Source: Pithys albifrons albifrons
Taxonomy: Eukaryota > Chordata > Aves > Passeriformes > Thamnophilidae
Direction of reading: 5' to 3'
DNA length: 64,000 nucleotides
Assembly (NCBI RefSeq): GCF_047495875.1
Contig: NC_092459.1
Coordinates: 21,375,795-21,439,794, forward strand
Part shown: in pieces, positions 37,601 to 49,639 of the stretch
Layout: each line of letters opens with the position of its first letter
How positions within the stretch are numbered: the stretch's first letter is position 1
Made by a program: the position numbers and the translations under genes
Notes under the pieces: model-generated
What the model saw: only the letters and a program-made list of their open reading frames with translations
Databases searched by the model: none
Told to the model about the DNA's origin: nothing

Positions 37601-38385
37601 ATGAACCTAACTGCTTTCAGAAGTAAGACAGGTGTGTCCTTGAGCAAGCACATGGAAAAGGTATAAGTTGGAAGTGCACATTTTCTTGAAAAATTCAAGG
37701 ACTCACAGTAATAAAGTGACACGTGTCATCCACAGAGAATGTGGGAACAGTACAAGGTACTGGAATCATATTTTTTCCGCAATTGGAATTCAGATGAAGA
37801 ATTAGTTTTCTGCTTTAATAGCAAACCACTGCAAGTAGCAGCTGGGTAAACTACAGTATTTAGCTTGGAGATCAGGTGTCTTTTAGCCAGGCTTCTGTTT
37901 TGCTCCTGTAATATAATGTCTAGACACCAATAACTAAAATGGAATCAGTAGGAGAAAATATAATTATTTATTTACTAAATTCTTTGTGGAAGAACTTGAA
38001 TGTTAAATGTTCAGTATCTGCCGAGATCACAAACACTCAATACTTCATACTACTCATTCCTTTTCCTAGACCAGCCTCATAAATTAAATTTGTACATGTT
38101 CTAGTCTATCATTTAAAAATAATACTTCTTCCCACACCACATCAACTACTGTACTTTTTAACTCTTATGTGATTAGGCTGAGCCGCCCTGTCTGGAGGTG
38201 CTTTGCAGTTTTTGTTGTGCAACAGTACCACTTAATCAGCTACTGGAGAGCTCCATATGGCAACTGCTCTGTTTGTTTCTTTTGGGATGAAGGTGAGTAT
38301 TTCTATTTTAGTCTTTCAAAACTGTGGTGTATGATTCCTAAGAAGTCATTTCAATAATAACTGCACCATTCTCTTCATATGAACC
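34691..38385. other. Gene-free DNA
   Basis: About 3.7 kb of low-GC sequence leading up to the purine repeat. No gene, RNA or transposon was recognised. Confidence 0.5.
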
Positions 38386-39427
38386 GAAGAGGGGAGAGGG
38401 AGAGGGAGAGGGAGAGGGAGAGGGAGAGGGAGAGAGAGGGAGAGGGAGAGGGAGAGGGAGAGGGAGAGGGAGGGGTGGGGAGGGGAGGGGTGGGGAGAGG
38501 AGAGGAGAGGAGAGGAGAGGAGAGGAGAGGAGAGGAGAGGAGAGGAGAGGAGAGGAGAGGAGAGGAGAGGAGAGGAGAGGAGAGGAGAGGAGAGGAGAGG
38601 AGAGGAGAGGAGAGGAGAGGAGAGGAGAGGAGAGGAGAGGAGAGGAGAGGAGAGGAGAGGAGAGGAGAGGAGAGGAGAGGAGAGGAGAGGAGAGGAGAGG
38701 AGAGGGGAGGGGAGGGGAGGGGAGGGGAGGGGAGGGGAGGGGAGGGGAGGGGAGGGGAGGGGAGGGGAGAGGAGGGGAGAGGAGGGGAGAGGAGGGGAGA
38801 GGAGGGGAGAGGAGGGGAGAGGAGGGGAGAGGAGGGGAGAGGAGAGGAGAGGAGAGGAGAGGAGAGGAGAGGAGAGGAGAGGAGAGGAGAGGAGAGGAGA
38901 GGAGAGGAGAGGAGAGGAGAGGAGAGGAGAGGAGAGGAGAGGAGAGGAGAGGAGAGGAGAGGAGAGGAGAGGAGAGGAGAGGAGAGGAGAGGAGAGGAGA
39001 GGAGAGGAGAGGAGAGGAGAGGAGAGGAGAGGAGAGGAGAGGAGAGGAGAGGAGAGGAGAGGAGAGGAGAGGGGAGGGGAGGAGAGGAGAGGGGAGGGGA
39101 GGGGAGGGGAGGGGAGGGGAGGGGAGGGGAGGGGAGGGGAGGGGAGGGGAGAGGAGAGGAGAGGAGAGGAGAGGAGAGGAGAGGAGAGGAGAGGAGAGGA
39201 GAGGAGAGGAGAGGAGAGGAGAGGAGAGGAGAGGAGAGGAGAGGAGACAAAGAGAGAAAAATGAAAAAGAGAAGGAGATAGAGGAAAAAGAGGGAAGAAG
39301 AGAGAATGAAAGAGAGAGAGAGAAAGACTGGGGGGGGGGCAGGGGGAGGGGGGGAGGAGGGAAGAAAAATGAAAAGGAAGATGGAAAAAATGAAAGAAAA
39401 AGGGGAAAAGTAAATGAAAGAAATTGC
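38386..39427. repeat. 1-kb polypurine tandem repeat (AGAGG/AGGGG/AGGGAG)
   Basis: The plus strand is nearly all purine. From 38492 to 39247 there are 756 bases without a single pyrimidine. The array is a mosaic of blocks: GGGAGA hexamers (38389-38475); AGGGG with two T interruptions (38476, 38491); AGAGG pentamers (38496-38704); AGGGG pentamers (38704-38768); eight exact copies of the decamer GGAGGGGAGA (38761-38840); AGAGG again (38841-39070); a mixed step (39071-39090); AGGGG (39091-39150); AGAGG (39151-39246). After that comes an irregular purine-rich tail with a G10 run and GA dinucleotides to 39427. Such mirror-symmetric purine tracts can form triplex DNA, and the G4-run blocks can form quadruplexes. 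Long open frames across it on both strands are repeat artefacts. Confidence 0.95.
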
Positions 39428-40218
39428 AAGCGCCAGGCAGAGAGATCCCAAATTTGCTTTAATCAGGAGACCAGAACTGTAAAGGCTCTACTGCCTCTAG
39501 TGAATCTTGTGTCTATCCAGAAAGAAATGGTAATTGGTCAAATAGAATGAGCAACTGACAGACATGTTCTCATCCATTAATCTGTCTAAATATCTGTCAT
39601 AACAGAGTGGAGAGAGGAATGAAATAGCAAGAGTATGAGAAATCTAAATTTAGATGTACTGTAATTTTAGACCAGAGACAGCTACTGCCTGAAGAAAAGA
39701 CCCAATTACTGTGCCAGATGTTGCAACTCAGTCACACATCTGTAGCATAGGGAAAAGAGTAGCAAATCCTCTCAAAGATAAAAGTGCCAGATGATAAGAC
39801 ATTTTAAAATTTAATTAATTTTATAACATATGGCTATGCTTTCAGAAATGTTGAATGTGTTTTAAACAACCTAAGTAGAGGGTGTTGACCAAAAATAAGT
39901 TTGTTTTCTGAAGCAACTATTTACTACATATATTTCAAGTAAACAGCATTCTTTTATTTGAAATAGAAAGATGTGAGAATTTGGGGGTTTAATTAAATAA
40001 AACATGAGCAGAATCCATCTGCTTATTTGCTGTGCATTGACAAAACCAAGGAGTGTTAAAAAAAAAAGAGAGAGACATCCATCTCATATACAGTAGGCAG
40101 TCATCCAATGACATCTCTGCTAGTGAAGAAGGAAACCCACAAATTTCAATTTCCTTCTGTTAAAACTAGAATTCTCGCTAGAAAATTGTATACTTTGCAT
40201 CATTTTCAAATACCTGAT
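39428..40218. other. Gene-free DNA
   Basis: Flank between the purine repeat and the short tail insertion. Nothing recognised beyond an A-rich run near 40059-40068. Confidence 0.5.
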
Positions 40219-40231
40219 GGAGGGAGGAATT

Positions 40232-40265
40232 GTATGTATGGCCAAACTTCGCAAATGAAGATTTG
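40232..40265 (-). mobile_element. 34-bp tail fragment of the 5S-headed element with 13-bp target duplication
   Basis: The insert matches 30 of 34 positions of the tail of the 5S-headed element at 9856-9889; all four differences are transitions, one of them in a CpG. It is bracketed by a perfect 13-bp direct repeat, GGAGGGAGGAATT, at 40219-40231 and 40266-40278. A severely 5'-truncated copy keeping only the 3' tail between two copies of target DNA is what target-primed reverse transcription leaves. The tail ends in CATACATAC, as in the long copy. Confidence 0.75.
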
Positions 40266-40278
40266 GGAGGGAGGAATT

Positions 40279-40875
40279 ACCCTGTCTGAAAAAAGAAAAT
40301 AAAATATGGTATGAAATTTGAAGCCATGGGATGGAGTTCACAGGCAATTTTTTGCCCTTATGAATTACAGTTAAGATTTTCCTGATGTGACTGCACATTT
40401 TTATCTTACTCGCAAGATATGGAATTGTTTTATCTTATTATTTCCCTGTGCTCTAAGTTTAATTTTATAAACAATGTATGGGTTCAGACTAAGCTGCTGA
40501 TCTTTTTTAAAACCTCTTTTCCTCTAGTGGTCTAATTTTATCCTTAGTCAGAAAATTTCATACATAGTGGTCATTTATATTATTTGTCAGGTCCAGAAGT
40601 GGGATTTGCCTTAATCCATTATAATTAATTTTGAGAGATTCTGTATGTCACATGTGCATTAATGAAGATATAGGAAGAAGAGAGTGAAAGATGAGCTATA
40701 GAAATTGACTTAATACTTGAAACAGATTCCTTGAATATAACTAATAAACACAAACCTTACCATTATCCATGCTGACTTCTGTCATTTTTCTGATCTTCAG
40801 ACTACAGGTAACTGTCAGGAACACATAGACACAAACAGTTCTGATATTAGTTCAATTTTGAATAATCAAATCTTT
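40279..40875. other. Gene-free DNA
   Basis: Unassigned AT-rich spacer before the long CR1 copy. Confidence 0.5.
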
Positions 40876-42090
40876 CAATATGGCTTCAGCCAGGACAATT
40901 GGTGCTAACTAATCTGGTGGCCTTCTATAACAGAGTGACTGAATCAGAGGACAAGGGAAGAGCTGCAGGTGTGATCTACTTAGAGTTCTTTAAGACCTTT
41001 GATGCAGTCCTCTGTTTGATGAATAGACTGGTAGATGACTAAGGAATTCCCTGATGTCCAGACTTCCAAAGAGTGGCTCACAGTTCAAGAGGAGGTCACT
41101 GAGTGGTATCTCTCAAGGAAGTCACTGAGCGGTATCCCTCAAGGATCCATACTGGGACGAATACTATTTAATATCTACACCAATGACATAGTGAGACTGA
41201 GCACATCCTCACTAAGTTTACAGACACTAAGTTGTGTGATGCTGTAGATTTACTAGAGGGACAGGATCCCTTTCAGAGGCACCTAGACATGCTTGAACCA
41301 CGTGAACCTCATGAAGTTCAACAAGGTTAAGCACAAGGTCCTGCACTTGGGTCAGGGTAATCCAAAGTGTCAGTGCAGATAGGAGAATGAACTGATTGAG
41401 AGCTGCCCTACAGAGAAGGACATGGGGATACTGGTGAAGGAAAACTCAGATGGATCTCAGCAATATGTACTGTAGCCCAGAAAGCAGACCATACCCTGGA
41501 CTGCATGAAGAGAAATGTGGACAGCAGGTCAAGGAAGGGGTTTCTGCCCCTCTACTCTGCTCACATGAGACACCACACTTTCAGTCCTGCATGCAGATCT
41601 GTAGTCCACAGTACATGAAAGACCTGGACCTGTTGGAGCAGGTCCAGAGAAGAGCCATGAGCATCATCAGAGGTCTGGAGCACCTCTCCTATGGAAAAAG
41701 GCTGAGAGAGTTGGGGTAGTTATGTCTGGAAAAGAGAGAGTTCTGGAGACACATTACTGTGGGCTTTCAAAATAAAGGGGGCTTGCAAGAAAAACAGAGA
41801 GAGACATTTTACCATGGCCTATAGTGACAGAACAAGGAAAAATGCTTAAACTGAAAGACAGTAGGTTTAGACTGGGCATAAGGAGAACATTTTTAATCTT
41901 GATAGTTTTGAGAAACTGGAACATGTTTGCCCAAAGATGATGTAAATGCCCCATCCCTGTAAGTGTTCAAGGTCAGTTGTATGGGGCTTTGAGCAACCTG
42001 GACTAATGGATGGTGTCTTTGTCCATGGGTAGGGCTAGATGATCTTTAAAGATCCCTTACAACCCAGACCATTCTTTGAGTCTATGAATA
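40876..42090 (+). mobile_element. CR1 LINE, longest copy in the window, inactive
   Basis: About 1.2 kb covering the second half of CR1 ORF2 and the 3' UTR. The start encodes the [12 protein letters not shown] region of the reverse transcriptase; 41121-41190 encodes SGIPQGSILG and LFNIYTNDI; 41214-41231 is where the FADD catalytic motif belongs but reads KFTDTK, one codon short, so an active-site aspartate is lost. The C-terminal region follows (RVQRRA-like and LSYGKRLREL-like at 41640-41720), then the 3' UTR ending in CCCTTACAACCCAGACC and ATTCTTTGAG. A 25-bp segment before the PQGS motif is duplicated with a 26-bp period (41095-41119, 41121-41145), which shifts the frame. Between 40990 and 41040 part of the palm-coding sequence is missing. 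Confidence 0.92.
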
Positions 42091-45000
42091 TATTATAGAT
42101 ACCGAGCAAACTGGAATGGTTATCCCCAAAATAGCTCTTTCATTCTTAAAGGTCTTGTTCTATTCTAGCTAGAAGAGCTGGGAGACTGCTGGATATATAG
42201 GTGATGACAGAGTTTATATGGGGTAGTGGTGTCTCTTGAAATGAGTGATATCATGGCAAAACTCCATTACTGACATTGTTTATAGTCCATAGCAAGACTG
42301 GAGCCACCATACTGTACTTGCTGCTGTGCAGATGTGGGAGTGGAGGCTTGAGTAGTAGTCTGTCTCAAAGACATTGCCATCTAAAAGGATGGGAAGGAAA
42401 ATAATACTACATAGAGTTAGGACTACTTGTGTGTAGAAATACAGAAGGAATGTAAAAGAACTCGAACAGAAAGCTGCAGCTCTTGGAAATATTTTGCTGA
42501 ATGCACAAGGCTGTTTCTCAGAGTCAAAGTCATGTATAATGCTGGGTACTGATATCTGCCTTAGATACCCTTGGATTTGTATTTTTGAATCCAGTTTTGT
42601 GACCTGATCCTGATCCTTCAGTATACACATAATCCCCATCTATTAAAAAATGTTTCATAATGTGTAAGATTTCTCCTCATCTTTTTTGTTAAATCTGTGC
42701 ATATTGGTTAGAAACCATTGTAACATTTTCTACTTCCCTTGGTGTGCTCAAGCTTACAGTGCAGTGCAATGGGTATTTGCTGACTATTAAATTTTAATAT
42801 AGTAAAGTTAATGTTGCATACTTTTATCAAAAAAGACAATAAAACTAATTCAGATCATGAGTATTAAGAAAATTCTATCTTCTGAAAAACCGAGACTATT
42901 TCCTGTGTGGATTTAAAAAAACGAAAACAAACCAAAAAAAATAAAAAACAACCATGCATTTTTCCTACTCTTACTTTCAGTTGATCCATACTTCAAAGGT
43001 TTTATGGTTAAAAAAAAAAAATTAGTTCCTTCAGTTTCCAGTGGGCATATTTCCTTTCATGAAAGTCCATGTGCTGCTGCTTTAAAATTAACTCTCACCT
43101 TGTGGCAAACAGAAACCAATGAAACAATCAGACTCTTGTAACTGCAGTTGAACAGCTTTCGCCAACTTTTTATTAGTACCAGCAAAACAATAATTAGAGA
43201 GCTGAAAATGTACTTACAGAAACCCCAGAAAACACAGGGGTCTTTGACTGACATAAGAAAAACTTAGAGTCCTTCTGTTTTTCCTTTGCTTAAAAGAATT
43301 GGCTCACAGTACAAATAAAATTGATTGATTTGGGGTAGGATTTAGGAGCCTGAATTCCACCGACAGTCAATGGGATTTATCCTAAGTCTCTTAGCTATTT
43401 CTGGGAATCTCAGCTTTGAGAAAGATCTATTGTTAAAGATACTGCGGGGATTTTTTCAGCTTTTTCTCACTGTGTATAGCAGAGACATGTGTTTTCCTTA
43501 TTAATCAATGGTTTACTCCCTACATCCTATACTCACACGGGTATTTTACTTGACTTTGAAATAAGTATGTTAAAGAGCACGTTCAGTCTACAGATCAAGA
43601 GCTACTGTAGAAACATCTTTTCAAAGATGAACGTATTGCCACTAGCATCTGTTACAATTCTGTAGTGGGATATAAAGAAATAAAAATAAAAATAAATGCA
43701 TTACCATAACCTATAAAATGATTAATAGCTACCAAGCTTGACTACATGCTGACAGTTGATGGTGAAGAAATATCGCTTGGCCATTTGGATTTTCTGAAAA
43801 ATGTGAAATTTATTTATAGTTGTTGCTTTTTATATTGGAATAATGCTCCTTAAGTCTTATGGTAAGTCTTTAAAGTTTAGGAGTGCCTTTGGGAAGGAAA
43901 TATCACTAAGTGCAAATTATAAGGCTGTCACAGGGTGTAGGGAAAAAAATCTGGTCATTATGTCCTGGGACTAGAGTCATCATTATGGAAGCCAAATAGA
44001 TGGTCTGAGGGAGAGAACAGCTGTCATGTTTTGTACAGCTCTTTGAGTGACATATTTTGAATGGATAGGAGTGAGTGAAGCATTGAAATTTTTCTGACTT
44101 TTGCTGTCTCCCTTATCTAATTTATCATAATTGGTTTTCAACCCTTTTTTCTACCTCCCACTTTTTCTAATAATTTTTTTCATATTTATTTTCCCCCTCT
44201 TAAAAACAATTCTTCCATTGGGCTGCTTTCTCACACTAGAGTGGTTCCAGTAACCAGAATTCTTCAGATGAAAGTACTGTAGAAAATCCTTCTAATGGAA
44301 TCATGGCTGTCACTGACAAAAGAAATACCTTCAGTTCCTGCTATATGTAAGCCATCTGCTGGAGTGGCATGTGCTCTAACCAGAGAAAGGTCCTTTTGCT
44401 TTTATAGACTTCACCTATATAGTGGTGATAAGTAATTTGAGATTGAGGTGGGCCTTTCTTATCATAGTTACCATAGGACAAAGTACACTTTTTAATTTCC
44501 TAATAACAGTTTGATTAGAAACAGCTTTGTAATGTATACATAGCTTCTTTGATTCCTTCTGGCCCACCTGAACCTGCCTATCCTTGTTTGCTCAAAAAGG
44601 ACAAGTGATGCATTCAGCTTTATTGAGCTGTTTTTTGTCAGATTTATTTGGTTAGTTTTGGTTTGGGGACTTGCGGTAGGGGGTTGTTTGGAGCTTTTTT
44701 TTTATTTAATCAAATGTTCCTTTTGCAATAAATGTATGCAAAGTCCCATTCCTCTGAAGCCAGCAAGAAGAAAAGAGGAGAAACTGCTTTCTGAGGCAAC
44801 CAGGTTTTCCACTTACTCCAAAGTGCTTTTTTCAGTGCAACAACCTGTACTTCCCCCTTGGCATGCAGAGATCTGGTTCCTTAGAAATGTTTATAGTAAC
44901 CTGCCCCCAGATCAATATCTCCAACTTCTGTGTTTTCAATCTCTGTGTTTATGTCTTCAACAAGCTTCTCTGTGTTCTGACTTTGATCTTTAGCATTACA

Positions 45001-48000
45001 CAAAGAGATTTTGTAATTTCATTTCTCCTGAATGAATGGTGTGACCAACATGTAGCAGCACGGTCAGACATGACCAACAACCACCGTTCTGGTGGTAACC
45101 ACAGTCACTATTTCTGATGTCCCTAAGATTTTGATAAACAGGTATCTGTTCTATAAAGTAAGTGACTTTCCTGTATAATGCCTTTAGGAGAAACACTCCC
45201 TCATAATACAAGTATGTATATAGGTCAGTGTGGTTCTAATCTTAAGCAGTGTACTTATACCTCCATGAAAATTAAGTATTAATGCAAAAGAAAGATTTTA
45301 ATAAATACCAAACAATCTCAGCTTCTTGTGTAAAGACATGCAGAGCTCTTCATAGTTTCTGAACTAGGACCTTGAAGTATTTAAAACTTCTTTATAAAAA
45401 TCATTATTTTCCTTTTTGCTTTGGTGTTTGGTTGTTTTGGATTTTTTTTCTCTCCTAAGCTTCTGGATAAATTATATAGCTGTTGTATAAAATCTATTTT
45501 TCAGCACTAGGTTCAGTATCTGATACCCAGAGGTCAGTTTGCATTAACCAGAAAGAATTTTGGGAAGAGTGAAAAACAACAAAAAACAACAAAACAATAA
45601 ACAAAAAAAATGCACCACAGTAAAGGATAAAAGAACAAAATTAAGCAAAACAAGAGAAAAGACAGACAAGAGTAAGGATGAGGCATACAGGCTTAGGAAT
45701 TTGAAGTGTTCCCTGGTTGCAGAATCTGTCACCGCTTGGAACACTAGGCTGATATGTGAACTGCACCTTCTCAAGGTGAGAACATTTAAGGCACAAAATG
45801 TGGGTGGGGGGAGAGTGAGCAGAATTCACACCAGACAGATGTGTGAACTCTCATAGGGAACAGACAAAGGTTCCTCTCAGAAACACTACAACTAAGAGAT
45901 AATAAAGCTGTTAAGGACATAGGTTTTAGTTCAGTACACATTAAATACTGAGAGCTCAGAAAACAGTAACTTTGAAAGAGCCATTCACAATTTCTGCATT
46001 GTACCAGCAGCCCCGCATGTTTTTGACATTTTTTTATTATAAGTTTGAGGCTGTAGTGTAGAAAGAAAATGGTATGAATAACATTACAAACCATGAAATA
46101 GTGGGATCAATGCATTTTAGCAGAGGCTTTCTTATTTAATTTCTAGAAAACATCTCTATTCTCATTGCTGACAGCTTCATTTACACTGGTTTGATTGAAG
46201 GATCCAAAATTGCTCCATCTCTGTACTGTACCTCGCAGCACAGAATGTAAAGCAGAAGTGGCAGCTTCAGCCAGGAGAAATCACAAGGATGAGAGATGGA
46301 GGACATTTCTTAGAAATAGTTATCTTTCACCATCTTATTTTCAGGTAGAAATTACATCTTGAATTTAAAAGCTTAGCCTATACTGGAAAGAGAGACATAT
46401 ATGCAAAATGTAAATTATTGTCTGCCCCACACACTCCTATCATCCATCCAAACCCTTTTGTTCCATTCACCATTTTAGTTTAATATGTTCTCTGAGGCAA
46501 ATACAGAAATTTCAAAACCACTTTTGCCTAGTAAGAGACATTGGAAATTAAATTTTCAGTAATGAAAATGTTGGTTTCTCCATGTGCTGAAATGAAGTGA
46601 ACCATACTTTTCAGTAATGTACTGTGTTCTGTGAGATTTCTGATTGTTTCTCATCCCTGAGTACAGAAACAGCGCTCTAAGATTGAGTTGCTGGTGGCAT
46701 TTTGGGTGCTTCGAACCTGAACCTTATAAAAATTTCAGTCTTAAGTTTCTTATGGGTTCTCAAACGCCAATCTATTAATATGGCATAAGGCAACAGGGCT
46801 ATTGAGTATGATCCACCCTACTTTCTGCTGCCACATTTTATTTTTATGTAATACAACTGTACATGGAAGAACATTGTTGGTAGAAAGTCAGGTTGCTCCC
46901 ATAGTAGTGCCTAGTGTTTGGCAATACATCGCTGATGAATAGGTCTTGTGGTTAATAGGTAGATAAAGACTTTAGGCTTCACTGACAGCTCAAAGACACC
47001 AAGATCAAGCATAAAGGGTTTTGGAAGTCAGTAATTTTAAAACATGTGAAATACTGAATAGCAACACCTACTCTGAGCTGTGAGAGGTAACAGCTGGAAG
47101 ACAAAGGAGAAAAAAAAAAGAGCAGCCTCACAACAGGCTGCACTGGTTTGGAGTTTCTTCTATGGACAAGAAATTGGGGTCAAGTCAGGCTTAAACAGCC
47201 TTATGTCTCTATCCCAGTAAAGCTATACAACTTTCTAGGTCTCCTCTGCCTATGGAGACATGGCAAGTGTAGCACTTGCATTAATGTTATCTCATCTGAT
47301 CATGGGCCAAGAAAGCAAACTACTCATGCAGACACAGCAAGGCAAAGTCAGTCTTTTGGATGCAGGCACATACAGCTCTTTGGCAGACAAGTCCTGCTAA
47401 AATGTCCTACATATTTCCTGGAGAATCCAAGGAGAAGAAGATTTGGTCTGGTCAGTTTAGGTTCATAAACTTTGATGGCCATGATCTCCACCTTAAGATT
47501 ATCAAAAACACTCACCTGACTTACTGCACTCTAGAGGGAGTATGGACACCCAACTTGGGCCCCAATAGTTAAAACAGTAGCAATAATTCCAAAACACCAG
47601 CAAGCCTCCTGTAACTGAGAGACTGCTTAGTCTAAAACCCTGTCATAAACTGGCTGACAGATAGTATCTTCGAGGAGTTTTGTATTCACAGAGTGCAAAG
47701 TTAAATGAGGTCTTGCTCTTTAAAGGGTTATTGTCCTTCACCCCTCCTTCCTGCAGGCAGACCTCTGCACTCTGGAGAGCTCAACTGAAGTCAGTATCCT
47801 TCAACAGTGGCACAGGGCTTCACAGCTCATACAGAACCAGAGGATAATTAAGTGCATTACAGACATTGTGAGGCAGTAAGAGACAAGGGACAAGATTGCA
47901 AGCAATTCTGCCCTTATGTAAGCTAACGGCATGTACTGCTTGACAGTTCAATATATAGCTTGTAAATTGTATACAATTTTATAGTTCCAAATATTATACT

Positions 48001-49639
48001 GGATCAGTACTTCAACAGACCCCACTAATCATTGCCCTGCATTTAACAGTATACTCACAAAAGCATCAAACTGCTTTACTCCTTTTCAGGTGCCCGGCAC
48101 TGAGTTCCAGGGCAGGCAAATTCTCTCACTGTAGTAACTGCCAGAACACCATCTTTATTCTTGTTCCACAAAAAACAGACCTGCACAGCTCCACAGCACT
48201 GCAGTGGAGATTCAGTGAGAGATTCAGAATCACATCCGCAGAACCAGCTTCACGCCCTGTTATTTCTGAGGTTCCATTTAAACAAAGCAGGGCAGAATGT
48301 GTGTGTGGAGGAGGGGGGGATAAGAATGCCCATTGGAAATAACAACCATTGATGTATAAAAAGATTAACAAATTATAAGAAAAATTTTGAAAAGGCATCA
48401 CTTCAGGTTGTATTGAAACTACCTATCACTGTCAAAAACATCAAGCAGAATTACTTAGCGTTTGCAGGTAGTGAAAAATCTCAATGTAGAAATCTAACAT
48501 GTTGCTATAGATTATTGGTTCTGTCTAGCTTGCTAAAGAAAAAAAATAGCTGGAGACTACAATGGACAGAAATAAAACTAGGAAAGAAACAAAAAGCTGG
48601 AGATAGTGAATTAGAAATACCATCAAACCACAGGGTTTTTGGTTTGGTGCGATGTTTTTCTGCCACAGTCACTCCATCTAGTATCCGTTTTTAATGCCCA
48701 TTTCTGGCAGGTGCCTAGAATAACTCCACTCTCTCTCCATTCTCTGACAACAGGTTATGTAGCGTTGAATGGAGCAGATGCACTCCAAGGACTTTAACAG
48801 AACACTGTTCTAACTGGAAAGGAAAAAGCCTTGGCTCTATGACACACACTGGTTTTCAGCTGTACTCTATTTTGCCAGAATTTATATGAAATCAAACAAA
48901 AAATAGAAGCTTCTATATAACCTACAACAGACTTCTTAAAGTTGGGATGCATAAGTTTCACTCTGACTTCCTCTAACCTGGGGTTCATGAGAAACTGGAG
49001 TCCAAAGAGAAATCCATATATTGTGGATTATGGATCAGGTGTTGCGAAGATCACCCACAAGTGTCAGGGCTGGTGAATGATTAAAAAAAAAAGTCCATGT
49101 TGCTGTGGACCTAATATTTGGGTTGTATTGAAGGAAATTATTATGAAAGTTGCAAAAAGGCTTAAAATTATAAACATTTTGATAATTGTAATTGTATTTC
49201 ATTCAAGATTTATATGGATCTCTTTATATTCCTTGGGTGTTTCAACAAGCATGATTATCTCAAATATCTCAGTCACAATTTAATTCAAAATGCAAATAAA
49301 TTATCCAACAACTTCAGAGAAGAGACCTCATTATTCAAATAAAATCATTACTAGATAATCAGCGCAATTTTGTAGCAATGATGTGCAAAATCAAAGCATG
49401 CATTTTAAAGACTGAGTGAAACACTGGCCCTAATAAATCAATAGGAATTTGGCAACTGGTTTAAAGGGAGAAAAGATTCCACTAAGTATCATTATTTCAA
49501 TAAAATATGAGTTCAAGTCATGATAAAAAATATGCAATAATTAAATCTATCCAAAAGCTGCTGATTCCCCTTTCAGGAAAAAAAAAATTGAGAAGTACCC
49601 ATGCTTGCACAATGCTCACATTTGAATTGAAGAGCTACA
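42091..49639. other. Gene-free AT-rich DNA
   Basis: About 7.5 kb, the longest stretch without a recognised element before 51 kb. Low-complexity A-rich tracts lie at 42916-42953 and 45574-45612. Open frames reach 119 codons at 42280-42639 on the minus strand, without domain or family resemblance. A GC-richer block at 47140-47570 was not identified. Confidence 0.5.

Noticed and set aside
38338..39451. Three open frames of 300-363 codons across the purine array on both strands
   Set aside because: They are translations of a tandem repeat (Ser/Pro/Leu or Arg/Glu/Gly repeats). A purine-only strand has few stop codons by composition, so the length is not evidence of coding.
42280..42639. 119-codon minus-strand frame
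   Set aside because: No motif, signal or family resemblance, and no splice or promoter context was seen.
47140..47570. GC-richer block with open frames considered as an exon or transposon
   Set aside because: No terminal repeats, known motif or consistent frame could be found; it is left unassigned.
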